A stretch of DNA of 64,000 nucleotides from Lactobacillus sp. ESL0700 (GTDB lineage Bacteria; Bacillota; Bacilli; Lactobacillales; Lactobacillaceae). Location: the NCBI RefSeq assembly GCF_029392095.1, contig NZ_CP113930.1, forward strand, positions 744,001 through 808,000, given 5' to 3'. This document shows, piece by piece, positions 54,901-63,538 of this stretch. The notes under the pieces were generated by a model. That model was not told where the DNA came from and did no database searches. It saw only the letters and a program-made list of their open reading frames with translations. The translations under genes were made by a program, and so were the position numbers. Position 1 is the first letter of the stretch; every line of letters begins with the position of its first letter.

Positions 54901-56805
54901 ATGAAAATTACAATGCGCTTTTGGACAGCACTAGTTTTATCGCTGCCAATGCTAGCAGAAATGGTGCTCCATCCATTTACTGGCTGGATGCTCCCTGGCG
55001 GAGAATGGACCATATTAATTTTGACAACTCTTGTGATGTTAATTTCAGCAGGACCATTCATTAGCAGTGCATGGGCATCATTTAAAAAGCACCACGCCAA
55101 CATGGACACGCTCGTTGCATTAGGGACACTAACTGCTTATATTTACAGCATTTATGCCATGTTCAAGCACTTGCCGGTTTTCTTTGAAAGTGCAGCGTTT
55201 GTAATTACTTTTGTACTGCTCGGGCAGGTTTTAGAAGCAAAAATGCGCAGCAATGCGTCAGATGCCATTGGCAAGTTGGCTAATCTGCAGGCAAAGGATG
55301 CACTGGTTAAACGTGCTGGCAAGTTTGTCAGTGTGCCAATCGCAGAAGTGGTGGCAGGCGATTTGATCCAAGTTAAGCCAGGGCAAAAGGTGCCGGTTGA
55401 TGGTGTGGTTGTTTCTGGTATTTCAAGTGTTGATGAGTCAATGGTCACCGGCGAAAGTATGCCAGCAGGTAAGAAGCCCGGCGATCAAGTTGTTGGCGCG
55501 ACGATTAACCAGAATGGTACTTTTGAATTTAAAGCACAAAAGGTTGGCCGTGACACGATGTTGGCGCAAATTGTGGCCATTGTAAAAAAGGCCCAAAATA
55601 GTCACGCACCAATCCAAAATTTAACTGATCGTGTTGCCGATATTTTTGTTCCCACGGTTTTAATCATTGCAATTGCTACCTTTTTAGTCTGGTTTCTTTT
55701 ACTTGGTAAAAGTGCAGGAACGGCCTTGGTTTTTGCGGTGTCAGTATTAGTCATTGCTTGTCCGTGTGCGCTTGGCTTAGCCACGCCGACGGCCTTAATG
55801 GTTGGCACAGGTTTAGGTGCCAAAAAGGGTATTTTAATTAAAAATGGTGAAGTGCTGGAAGCCGCAAATAACTTGAATACAATTGTCTTTGATAAGACGG
55901 GAACAATTACCGCAGGTCATCCTCAAGTAACTGATGTTGTTGGTGATAAGCATGTTTTAGCAGTTGCGGCTAGCTTGGAAAAGTTATCGGAACACCCGCT
56001 AGCTTCAGCGGTTTTGCAGGCTGCTAAAAAATCACAGGTTCATTTGCGGGCCGTCAGCAACTTTCGGGCAATTGAAGGTCAGGGTGTAACTGGCACGATT
56101 GATGGCAAAGAAGCATTTGCTGGTAGCCCGGCAAGTAGGGCTGCTGGCACAATCTCGGATGAATTAACAAAGCAGATTGCGACGTTTGAGCAAGAAGCAA
56201 AAACAGTTGTAGTCGTTGGTTTAGCTGGCAAAATTATTGGGCTAGTTGCTATTCAAGATGTACCTAAGAAAAATAGCAGCAAGGCAATTGCACAACTGAA
56301 AGCAGCAGGATTAAAGACCGTCATGTTGACGGGGGATAATGCGCAAGTGGCTCATGCAATCGCCCAGCAGGTAGGAATTGATGAAGTAATTGCCGGTGTT
56401 TTACCAACAGGTAAAGCCGCCGCAATTCAAAAATTGCAACAAACTGACAAGGTTGCCTTTGTTGGTGACGGGATTAATGATGCCCCCGCGTTAACCCAGG
56501 CTGACGTTGGGATTGCAATGGGCTCCGGCACAGACGTCGCAATTGATGCTGGTGGCATTGTTTTAGTGAAAAACGACCTGATGGATGTTGTTCGCGCATT
56601 AAGATTAAGCCGCAAGACTTTTAACCGCATTAAACTCAATTTGTTTTGGGCATTTATTTATAATGTACTGGGAATTCCAATTGCGGCGGGATTGTTTGCT
56701 GGCATTGGCTTAGTACTTAGCCCTGAGTTAGCGGGATTGGCGATGGCCTTTAGCTCATTGTCCGTAGTCATTAGTTCGGTCTTATTAGGAAAAGCAAAAA
56801 TTTAG
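54901..56805 (+). CDS. copA: Cu+-exporting P-type ATPase (P1B-1) lacking N-terminal metal-binding domain
   Basis: A 634-aa membrane ATPase that pumps Cu+ out of the cell. Motifs in order: TGES (~residue 185) in the actuator domain, the transmembrane CPC in [13 protein letters not shown] (~287-291), the phosphorylation site DKTGT (~334), HP in [10 protein letters not shown] (~362), GDGINDAP (~523) and the last helices with NLFWAFIYN and MAFSSLS. These residues (N-x-x-Y-N type and M-x-x-S-S) mark Cu+ specificity. There is no N-terminal CxxC HMA domain nor a His-rich leader; a separate cupredoxin is encoded just upstream. RBS TAGGAG precedes ATG 54901. A CopB name is also used for such enzymes, but CPC rather than CPH favours the CopA type. 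Confidence 0.9.
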   Translation: MKITMRFWTALVLSLPMLAEMVLHPFTGWMLPGGEWTILILTTLVMLISAGPFISSAWASFKKHHANMDTLVALGTLTAYIYSIYAMFKHLPVFFESAAFVITFVLLGQVLEAKMRSNASDAIGKLANLQAKDALVKRAGKFVSVPIAEVVAGDLIQVKPGQKVPVDGVVVSGISSVDESMVTGESMPAGKKPGDQVVGATINQNGTFEFKAQKVGRDTMLAQIVAIVKKAQNSHAPIQNLTDRVADIFVPTVLIIAIATFLVWFLLLGKSAGTALVFAVSVLVIACPCALGLATPTALMVGTGLGAKKGILIKNGEVLEAANNLNTIVFDKTGTITAGHPQVTDVVGDKHVLAVAASLEKLSEHPLASAVLQAAKKSQVHLRAVSNFRAIEGQGVTGTIDGKEAFAGSPASRAAGTISDELTKQIATFEQEAKTVVVVGLAGKIIGLVAIQDVPKKNSSKAIAQLKAAGLKTVMLTGDNAQVAHAIAQQVGIDEVIAGVLPTGKAAAIQKLQQTDKVAFVGDGINDAPALTQADVGIAMGSGTDVAIDAGGIVLVKNDLMDVVRALRLSRKTFNRIKLNLFWAFIYNVLGIPIAAGLFAGIGLVLSPELAGLAMAFSSLSVVISSVLLGKAKI

Positions 56806-56812
56806 TTATGTG

Positions 56813-56851
56813 AAAAAGGAACGTTAATGTTGAAAATTAACGTTCCTTTTT
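56813..56851. terminator. Bidirectional terminator between copA and pepO
   Basis: A perfect 16-bp stem AAAAAGGAACGTTAAT (56813-56828) with 56836-56851. A's and T's on either side allow use by both convergent genes. Confidence 0.92.
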
Positions 56852-56865
56852 AGATATATTTTTAA

Positions 56866-58815
56866 TTACCAGATATGAACTCGCTTATCAGGGTCTAGCC
56901 ACATACCATCGGTTGGCTTGACGTCAAATGCCTTGTAGAAGTCATCTTGACATTGAGCCTGGAGATTAGCACGCAAAGGTTCTGGGCCATGAACATCAAA
57001 TGATAGAATTGCCTTAATTGTTTCCGGTGTTGCTTTAATCATCCAAATACGAGCATGATTTTCAAATAATTCTTGCAAATCATCGCCTTCGTTTTTGGCA
57101 GCTTCAACTGCAGCAGTCAATCCACCTTGATCGGCAATATTTTCTGAGACCATTTGCTTACCATTAAGCTTAACTGGGCCGTATTGAATCCCATCAAATA
57201 AGTCAATTTCTGCTTGTGTACGCTTTTGAAATTCTGCATAATCTTCCTTGGTCCACCAGTTATTCATATTACCATGCTCATCAAATTGGGCACCATTATT
57301 ATCAAATGCATGAGAAATTTCATGAGCAATAACAGAACCAATACCGCCAAAGTTAGCAGCACGACTCTGGTTAATATCGTAGAATGGTTTTTGCAAAATT
57401 GCAGCTGGGAAAGTCAAATCATTAATTTGACCATTATAGCAAGCATTAACCATATCGCCTGGCATTTCCCAGACAGTTGGATCAACAGCTTGTTGTAACT
57501 TAGCAAAATTATATTTAGCTTTAGCAATTCTAAACGAACGCCGATTAGCATATAAACTGCCGCCTTGATCTGCTGGGACAACCTGTAGTTGATCGTAAAT
57601 CGCTTCAATCTTATCTGGATAGCCAATTTTCAGCTTTAATGCCCGCAGCTTCGCTATTGCTTTTTCCTTAGTTGATGCAGATAGCCAATCGTTGTTTTGC
57701 AAACGATGTTCATACACCGCTAACATTCGGTGAATCATGTCCTCAACATCTTTTTTGGCATCAACGCCAAAATAATTTTGACCGTAATAAACACCGACTA
57801 CTTCAGAGAAGTCTCTATCAGCAATGTGAAAGGCCTGTTTCTCTCCAGTAGCCAATTCTGGTATACCTGTCTTTGCCTGAGTAAATGGGAAACTTGCTTC
57901 ACGAAATTCTTGTGACAAGTTTTCAGCGTTATCATTAATAAAGTTGACAATCATCCAAGCTTTAATTTCAGCAAACGTGTCTTCATTGATTAACTCGTTA
58001 ACATGGTCTAAAAATCTTGGCTCTTTGTTAATGATCCGTTCAGGCTTTTTATCTAAAATTGCATCAAGATAAGTGTTCATCTTGAAGTTCTTAAACTTAG
58101 CTTCAAAGTCTTCTGTATTTAACGGATTATACCATTTCACTTCGTCAGCCCACTCTTCACCAGACTTAACGATACCTGCTAGCTTCTTATCAAAGTTGAC
58201 GGCTTTGCGTGCATAATCAGCTGCCTTGCTTGAGTCAACACCAGCTAATTCCAGCAATTTTACTGATTGCTTTTCCCAAACTGCAAGTAATTTTGCAGCA
58301 TCCGGACTCTTATAAGTTGACGCATCTGGCAGCACAACCTGTGGGCCTGAGAAATACAGCACGTAAACTTCTGTATTTTTCATATCAACTTCAACTTCTA
58401 AAGAAAATGGCATTGTTGCAAATTTGCTCAAGCTTGCTGCTTTAGCATTCAAGTCATCCAAGTCTTTAACTTCTTCAAGTACTTGCAAGTCAGCCATAAT
58501 CGGAGCTGCGCCGTCTTGATTACGCTTAGTAAAATCATTAGCTAGTTTATATAATTCTACTGCCTTAGACATATTAGGTACATCAGGTAATGGCTTTTTC
58601 CCACTAGCAAAATCTGCAAAGTCATGCATTAAGTTCTTTTCTAATGCTTCCGCAATCATAATAAAAGACCCATAACGTGAACGATCTGCCGGAATTTTTG
58701 CTGTTTGCAGCCATTCTGAATTCACTGCTAAATATAAATTGTCTTGTGGTCTTGTACCAACTTTAGGTTCTAGTACGCTACCGCTACCGCCGCGTACTTT
58801 AGAAATGTTTTTCAT
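56866..58815 (-). CDS. pepO: Endopeptidase O (M13 zinc metallopeptidase)
   Basis: A 649-aa neprilysin-type peptidase. The zinc motif HEISH (HExxH) sits in SVIAHEISHAFDNNGAQFD (~residue 490) and the third ligand in VSENIADQGGL (~546, ExxxD). The N-terminal PQDNLYLAVNSEWL is typical of M13 enzymes. No signal peptide is seen; lactobacillal PepO is cytoplasmic and cleaves casein- and host-derived oligopeptides. The start is ATG 58815, with GAGG about 8 bases upstream. It is a single-gene unit with its own promoter. Confidence 0.93.
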   Translation of the reverse strand: MKNISKVRGGSGSVLEPKVGTRPQDNLYLAVNSEWLQTAKIPADRSRYGSFIMIAEALEKNLMHDFADFASGKKPLPDVPNMSKAVELYKLANDFTKRNQDGAAPIMADLQVLEEVKDLDDLNAKAASLSKFATMPFSLEVEVDMKNTEVYVLYFSGPQVVLPDASTYKSPDAAKLLAVWEKQSVKLLELAGVDSSKAADYARKAVNFDKKLAGIVKSGEEWADEVKWYNPLNTEDFEAKFKNFKMNTYLDAILDKKPERIINKEPRFLDHVNELINEDTFAEIKAWMIVNFINDNAENLSQEFREASFPFTQAKTGIPELATGEKQAFHIADRDFSEVVGVYYGQNYFGVDAKKDVEDMIHRMLAVYEHRLQNNDWLSASTKEKAIAKLRALKLKIGYPDKIEAIYDQLQVVPADQGGSLYANRRSFRIAKAKYNFAKLQQAVDPTVWEMPGDMVNACYNGQINDLTFPAAILQKPFYDINQSRAANFGGIGSVIAHEISHAFDNNGAQFDEHGNMNNWWTKEDYAEFQKRTQAEIDLFDGIQYGPVKLNGKQMVSENIADQGGLTAAVEAAKNEGDDLQELFENHARIWMIKATPETIKAILSFDVHGPEPLRANLQAQCQDDFYKAFDVKPTDGMWLDPDKRVHIW

Positions 58816-59137
58816 ATTGAAGCCTCACTTCATTATTTATAAATTAAATTTCCAATAATGCAATCATATCATTTTAATTTATATCTTAAAAGCATAATTT
58901 TACTGCATTTAAAGAAACAAATAAACTAGTCCTAAGCTAAAGTTTCATATTAATTCTTGGTCTATTTTTTTAAACATTTTTGCTTAAATTTCTTCTATAA
59001 ACTATATGCTATAATTATTAAATATAAATAAAAATATTTAAGATATTAAAATTAATAATTAATTTTAAGAGCAATAAAAACAATACTTTGTATTTACTCA
59101 ATCTATATATCCTAGTTAAAAATTTTAAAGATCAAAA
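58816..59137. other. 322-bp divergent intergenic region between pepO and the MFS gene
   Basis: Very AT-rich. It holds the pepO promoter and, on the other strand, an extended -10 TGCTATAAT at 59007-59015 that may serve the MFS gene with a ~115-nt leader. No other gene or clear hairpin is seen. Confidence 0.55.
58836..58863 (-). promoter_or_regulatory. Probable pepO promoter
   Basis: On the minus strand: TTGCAT (58858-58863), a 16-bp spacer and TATAAA (58836-58841). Confidence 0.55.
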
Positions 59138-60346
59138 ATGAAAAAATATAAGAACATCTATTATTTAATAAACATTTTATACAATAGTGGGGTTACGATT
59201 TGGAGTGGCACCATCTATTTGTTCATGCATCAGGTTGGCTATTCATATGGCCAAATTAATTTATATTTGGCACTCTTTTGGATAATAACTTTTGTTTCAG
59301 AAATCCCATCAGGTTATACGGCAGATCATTTTGGCTATTTGCATACAATTCAATTTAGTGCAATTATCAGAGCAATTGGTTTAATTATACTGACTGTGCC
59401 GTTTTCAAATATTACAGTCCTTGTTGCCAGTGGGATTTTAACAGCCTTAGGTGATTCTCTACAATCTGGGACGATGACATCGTGGATTGCGAATAAGGCT
59501 AAAAAGGAAAATAAAGCAGCTGAACTAGGCGATATCTATTCAAATTATCGAATATTAGCAACGCCAATAAGTATGATAGTTGGCTTTATAGGTGCCAATT
59601 GGTTAGGCAACGTTAATTTAGCATATCCATTAGTTGCTGGTTCTTTGCTTTTGATAATGACAGCCTTGATACTAACTTTCCTACTTAAATATGATAATAA
59701 AAATATTGCTGGAACTAGTGCAGACCTGAAAAGACTCAATTTGATAAAAGATGTTAAAAGTGTAGTAAAGAATGAAACGGACACATTTAAACTGATTTTG
59801 CTATTTTTGCCAATAGATTTTATTACTTATAGTCCCTATACTCAGTGGCAGCTATATTTTCAACGTGGGCACAAAATCAATACTGGCTTTATACTGGTGG
59901 CAATTAATCTAGTTGGCATTTTGGCTTCTGTTGTTTATAAAAAACTAAATAAAAGAAAGGTCAGTCAATTTACAATAATTATCTTTGTGGCTTTTTTGGC
60001 AGCGATAATGATTATCCTGTCAATTTCATTAACTAACTTTTATTATGTTTCAATTCTGTTTTTCCTGTTGCATATTGCATTTTATGATATTAGGTTAATT
60101 GCTCAAGATACTATTTTGCAATTAAAAATTAGCACAGAGACAAGCAGGGCAACTATTATTTCGGTTAATAATGCACTAGAAGCTGCGGTTTATGTGGTTA
60201 TTTTAGCCATCAATGGTTATATTTCTGATCATTTTAATATCGGAGTTGCATGGGGCGTGCTGGCTATCATTGGGACAGGTCTATTTTTAATAGCATTAAT
60301 TATCTATCATAAGAGTTGCAGACAAAACTATAACAATTTAAAGTAA
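59138..60346 (+). CDS. MFS transporter, substrate unknown
   Basis: A 402-aa membrane transporter with about 12 helices. The loop after helix 2 (EIPSGYTADHFGYL, ~50-63) corresponds to motif A (G-x-x-x-D-x-x-G). The segment LGDSLQSGTMTSWIANKAKKE (~105-125) with a downstream SNYRI is typical of small uncharacterised MFS proteins in Firmicutes. No strong RBS precedes ATG 59138 (only AAAG at a fair distance), so translation may be weak. It is alone between two promoters. It could be an exporter of peptides or drugs; nothing in the neighbourhood decides. Confidence 0.8.
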   Translation: MKKYKNIYYLINILYNSGVTIWSGTIYLFMHQVGYSYGQINLYLALFWIITFVSEIPSGYTADHFGYLHTIQFSAIIRAIGLIILTVPFSNITVLVASGILTALGDSLQSGTMTSWIANKAKKENKAAELGDIYSNYRILATPISMIVGFIGANWLGNVNLAYPLVAGSLLLIMTALILTFLLKYDNKNIAGTSADLKRLNLIKDVKSVVKNETDTFKLILLFLPIDFITYSPYTQWQLYFQRGHKINTGFILVAINLVGILASVVYKKLNKRKVSQFTIIIFVAFLAAIMIILSISLTNFYYVSILFFLLHIAFYDIRLIAQDTILQLKISTETSRATIISVNNALEAAVYVVILAINGYISDHFNIGVAWGVLAIIGTGLFLIALIIYHKSCRQNYNNLK

Positions 60347-60366
60347 TAGAATATTTCCATTTGTTG

Positions 60367-60395
60367 TTGACTTAATTTAAAAAATATCTTATAAT
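60367..60395 (+). promoter_or_regulatory. Strong promoter of the ABC importer operon
   Basis: TTGACT (60367-60372), a 17-bp spacer and a perfect TATAAT (60390-60395). Transcription should begin near 60402. Confidence 0.85.
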
Positions 60396-60424
60396 TCTCT
60401 CATTGAGAGTTGGAGGTAATTCTG

Positions 60425-60490
60425 ATGATTAGTAGAAATTGTCTAAAATTACATTTGAATACTCGTAGCTACTTTAGCTTCTTTAGATAG
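60425..60490 (+). CDS. Leader peptide (21 aa) with aromatic codon cluster
   Basis: A 21-codon frame with an excellent RBS GGAGGT (60412-60417) seven bases before ATG 60425. It ends RSYFSFFR-stop, with TAC TTT AGC TTC TTT AGA TAG as its last codons. It contains no Trp. The placement just behind a strong promoter and before alternative hairpins and a terminator marks it as a sensor of charged aromatic tRNA (Phe, perhaps Tyr) rather than a functional protein. It resembles the logic of pheL and pheM leaders in enterobacteria; no homolog of this exact peptide is recalled. Confidence 0.75.
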   Translation: MISRNCLKLHLNTRSYFSFFR

Positions 60491-60543
60491 CGTTTGGATT
60501 CATCTAGTTGGATTCAAGCGAAACGCAAGTTTGAATCTATCTA
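60485..60543 (+). promoter_or_regulatory. Hairpin region overlapping the leader-peptide stop
   Basis: AGATAG (60485-60490, which includes the stop codon) can pair with CTATCT near 60537-60542. Inside it GCGTTT/AAACGC and GATTCAA/TTGAATC offer competing stems. A ribosome stalled on the Phe codons or resting at the stop would disturb these structures. Confidence 0.5.
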
Positions 60544-60563
60544 TGATGGCTAAAGCAGTTTGT

Positions 60564-60602
60564 TTGCAATTAGTCACATGATTTCTAAGTGGCTAATTGC
60601 AA
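60564..60602 (+). promoter_or_regulatory. Anti-antiterminator hairpin
   Basis: TTGCAATTAGTCAC (60564-60577) pairs with GTGGCTAATTGCAA (60589-60602), 14 bp with one G-U. When formed, it hides the 60589-60592 part of the antiterminator segment CTAAGTGG (60585-60592). Confidence 0.7.
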
Positions 60603-60626
60603 CATTAAATTTAAAATGATTTTTTT

Positions 60627-60662
60627 AAATACCCACTTAGGAATTAAGTGGGTATTTTTTTA
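60627..60662 (+). terminator. Attenuator terminator upstream of the ABC importer
   Basis: AAATACCCACTTA (60627-60639) pairs with TAAGTGGGTATTT (60645-60657), with a T run. Its 5' arm can pair instead with CTAAGTGG (60585-60592) through CCACTTAG (60633-60640), which would prevent termination. Confidence 0.88.
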
Positions 60663-60696
60663 TTGAAATATATCGAAACATTACGGAGGAAAAATA

Positions 60697-61665
60697 ATGC
60701 ATATTAAAAAAATAATTACGGGACTCAGTTTGGCAAGTTTATTACTTTTAGGTGGCTGCACTAGTAATAAAACTGGTAAAAGCGAAGCGGTTAAACACGT
60801 TGGCGTTTTACAAGTTGTTCAACACCCATCACTTGATGAAGCATACAAGGGTTTTAAAGAAGGCCTAAAAGACGGCGGTTACGTTGAAGGCAAAAATCTA
60901 AAAATTGATTACCAAAATGCACAAAATAGTCAAGATAATTTAAAGAGTATGAGTGACAAATTGGTTAATGAAAAATCTGATCTCGTATTAGGAATTGCCA
61001 CGCCAGCTGCCCAAAGCTTAGCTAATACAACGCAAGATATTCCGATTGTTGTTACGGCTGTAACCGATCTAAAAGCTGCTAAGCTGGTCAATTCAAATAA
61101 TAAACCGGGCAAAAATGTCACGGGAACCACTGATATGGTTTCAATTGATAGGCAAATCAAATTATTACTGTCAATTGTTCCTAAAGCAAAGACCATCGGT
61201 ATTATGTACAATGCCGGTGAAGCCAATTCAAAAATCCAAGCCGATTTAGCAATAGCCGCATTAAAGAAGGCTGGGGTTAAGGTCGTAGTTAAAACAGCAA
61301 ATACAACTAACGATGTGCAACAAGTAACAGAAACTTTAGCTGACAAAGTTCAGGGGATATATGTTCCAACTGATAATACTTTTGCTTCTGCCGCTTCACT
61401 GATTGGTAAGGTCGTGAAGGAAAAGAAAATTCCGTTAGTAGCTGGTGCAACTGAGCAGGTTAAAAATGGTGGACTTGCTTCAATCGGAATCGATTATGAA
61501 TCTCTAGGAAGACAAACAGGTAAAATGGCAGCTAAGATTTTATCGGGCAAGGCAAAACCTCAAGATATGCCTGTTGAAAAAGCTACTAATTTAAAATTAG
61601 TGGTTAATAAGAAGATGGCTAAGGCTTTAGGAATTGATCCAAAATCGATTAAGGCACCTAAATAA
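60697..61665 (+). CDS. ABC transporter substrate-binding lipoprotein (TrpX-like family)
   Basis: A 322-aa lipoprotein that captures the substrate outside the membrane. The signal peptide ends in lipobox LLGGC (Cys at ~21). The mature part is a two-lobed periplasmic-binding fold of the ABC_sub_bind/DUF534 family, with VGVLQVVQHPSLDEAYKGF near the start, GIATPAAQSLAN, and IGIDYESLGRQTGKMAAKIL near the end. Relatives are placed in predicted tryptophan importers (TrpXYZ). The leader peptide here points instead to Phe or Tyr. It heads a three-gene importer operon, with RBS GGAGG before ATG 60697. Confidence 0.88.
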   Translation: MHIKKIITGLSLASLLLLGGCTSNKTGKSEAVKHVGVLQVVQHPSLDEAYKGFKEGLKDGGYVEGKNLKIDYQNAQNSQDNLKSMSDKLVNEKSDLVLGIATPAAQSLANTTQDIPIVVTAVTDLKAAKLVNSNNKPGKNVTGTTDMVSIDRQIKLLLSIVPKAKTIGIMYNAGEANSKIQADLAIAALKKAGVKVVVKTANTTNDVQQVTETLADKVQGIYVPTDNTFASAASLIGKVVKEKKIPLVAGATEQVKNGGLASIGIDYESLGRQTGKMAAKILSGKAKPQDMPVEKATNLKLVVNKKMAKALGIDPKSIKAPK

Positions 61666-61692
61666 TTTAGAAAGGCAAGTGAATAAGCAAAT

Positions 61693-62610
61693 ATGATGAA
61701 TACTTTTTGGGATTTATTTCTTTCGGCAACCTCGCAAGGACTGCTTTGGTCCTTGATGGCAATTGGAGTTTACCTGACCTTCAGGATTCTCGACTTAGCA
61801 GATATGACTGCTGAGGGCAGTTTTCCTTTAGGTGGTGCAATTACCACAATGTGTTTAATTAACGGCGTTAATCCAATTTTGGCAACTCTTGCTGCTTTTG
61901 GTGGTGGCATGATTGCTGGTCTAGTCACGGGTATTTTAAATACCAAGTTAAAGATTCCGGCACTATTAGCAGGGATTGTCACGATGACTGGCCTATACTC
62001 GATAACTTCGCGAGTAATGCTAAACGCTGCTAATGTTTCGCTTCTAGGCAAGGCAACTATCTTCACTATGGCACAAAACCTGGGTCTGTCTCACAACAAC
62101 GCCGTCATTGTTACGGGGCTAATTATTTCGTTATTGGTAATTGGACTGCTAGTTATATTTTTCAGAACTGAAATCGGCTTAGCAATGCGGGCAACTGGCG
62201 ACAATCCTGAAATGAGTGCTGCTAACGGTATTAAGACACAAAATATGAAAATCTGGGGTTACATGATTTCTAATGGCTGCATTGCTCTTTCAGGTGCACT
62301 ATTAGCTCAAAACAATGGCTTTGCTGACCTTAATTCTGGAGTCGGTACACTTGTTGTTGGACTAGCTTCAATCATTATTGCTGAAGTATTAATTCGTAAT
62401 TTAGCAATTGGTGGGCGAATGCTGACATTGGTCATTGGTGCAATTGTTTATCGTTTAATTTTAGCCTTGGTTTTCCAAATGAACGTTGAACCTTCAGATG
62501 CTAAACTCGCTTCAGCTTTAGTATTAATTGTTTGTTTGGCTCTACCTAATTTTAAATTATCGCGCAAAAATAAAGGGGAGAATAAAAATGTCTCAAGTAC
62601 TGAAAATTAA
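61693..62610 (+). CDS. ABC transporter permease (TrpY-like)
   Basis: A 305-aa integral membrane permease with about eight to nine helices, of the class related to branched-chain and ribose permeases. Conserved segments are TAEGSFPLGGAI (~38-49), ATGDNPEMSAANGI (~165-178) and ASIIIAEVLIRNLAIGGRML near residue 230. It forms the channel for the importer. It lies 27 bases after the binding-protein gene. The RBS is weak (GAAAGG is farther than usual), so coupling to the upstream gene is possible. The end overlaps the ATPase gene by 23 bases. Confidence 0.88.
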   Translation: MMNTFWDLFLSATSQGLLWSLMAIGVYLTFRILDLADMTAEGSFPLGGAITTMCLINGVNPILATLAAFGGGMIAGLVTGILNTKLKIPALLAGIVTMTGLYSITSRVMLNAANVSLLGKATIFTMAQNLGLSHNNAVIVTGLIISLLVIGLLVIFFRTEIGLAMRATGDNPEMSAANGIKTQNMKIWGYMISNGCIALSGALLAQNNGFADLNSGVGTLVVGLASIIIAEVLIRNLAIGGRMLTLVIGAIVYRLILALVFQMNVEPSDAKLASALVLIVCLALPNFKLSRKNKGENKNVSSTEN

Positions 62611-63391
62611 AAATTTACACCAAACCTTTGAACGAGGAACTGTCAACGAAAATCGTGTATTACGTGGAATTAACCTTGAATTAGAAGCCGGCGATTTTGT
62701 AACAATTATCGGCAGTAATGGTGCAGGCAAATCTACGTTGCTTAATAGCATTGCGGGAACTTTACCCATTCAAGAAGGCCAGATCATTTTAAATGGAACC
62801 GACATTAGTAAATTACCCGTTACTAAACGTGCCAAAAACATCAGTCGCGTCTTTCAGGATCCCAAGATGGGAACAGCTGTCAGATTAACGGTTGAAGAAA
62901 ATCTGGCTTTAGCAATGAAGCGCGGGCAACATCGCGGCTTTCGTGCAGGTGTTAAAAGACAGGATCGGCAGTTTTTTAAGCAGCAACTTTCCCAACTTGA
63001 TTTAAATTTAGAAAACCGCTTAGATGCCGAAATTGGTTTACTGTCTGGTGGTCAAAGACAAGCAATTACGTTATTAATGGCAACGTTGCAACGACCAGAT
63101 TTAATTTTACTTGATGAGCATACGGCAGCACTTGATCCGCGAACCTCAATTACGGTAATGCAATTAACTGAAAAATTAATCAGTGAGCAAAAGCTAACGG
63201 CATTCATGGTTACGCATAATATGGAAGATGCCATTCGTTATGGTAATCGGCTTATCATGCTTCATCAGGGTCGCGTGGCATTAAATCTTGCCGGAGAAGA
63301 AAAGAAAAAGATGACGGTGCCCAAACTGATGGAACTATTCCAAAAGCACGTTGGTTCAGAATTAAAAGATGATGCAATCTTGCTTGCTTAA
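62588..63391 (+). CDS. ABC transporter ATP-binding protein (TrpZ-like)
   Basis: A 267-aa cytoplasmic ATPase that powers the importer. ATG 62588 is chosen because RBS GGGGAG lies seven bases upstream; a longer in-frame start exists but lies deep inside the permease gene. Walker A is GSNGAGKST (~39-47), the Q-loop is in FQDPKMG (~91), the signature is LSGGQRQA (~149), Walker B is LILLDEHTAALDP (~172) and the switch His is in VTHNM (~208). It overlaps the permease gene by 23 bases, so translation is probably coupled. Confidence 0.92.
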   Translation: MSQVLKIKNLHQTFERGTVNENRVLRGINLELEAGDFVTIIGSNGAGKSTLLNSIAGTLPIQEGQIILNGTDISKLPVTKRAKNISRVFQDPKMGTAVRLTVEENLALAMKRGQHRGFRAGVKRQDRQFFKQQLSQLDLNLENRLDAEIGLLSGGQRQAITLLMATLQRPDLILLDEHTAALDPRTSITVMQLTEKLISEQKLTAFMVTHNMEDAIRYGNRLIMLHQGRVALNLAGEEKKKMTVPKLMELFQKHVGSELKDDAILLA

Positions 63392-63432
63392 TTAGTTGTC
63401 AATAAAAGTATTCATAAAATTTGCTTAATTAA

Positions 63433-63490
63433 AAAAAAGGTCTTTGCTAATTGCTGCGCAACACAGCTTTTAGTCAAAGACCTTTTTTAA
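63433..63490. terminator. Terminator after the ABC importer operon
   Basis: A perfect 14-bp stem (63433-63446 with 63475-63488) with a long loop that has its own weak pairing, with A's and T's on both sides. It could also serve the convergent ATPase gene. Confidence 0.85.
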
Positions 63491-63538
63491 TTATTGGATT
63501 TGCCTAGTTTCAGGCATTATTATAATTCTTTAAAACTA

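Noticed and set aside
60402..60696. T-box riboswitch upstream of the ABC importer
   Set aside because: The conserved T-box sequence AGGGTGGAACCGCG is absent. A leader peptide with a strong RBS and attenuator hairpins explains the region better.
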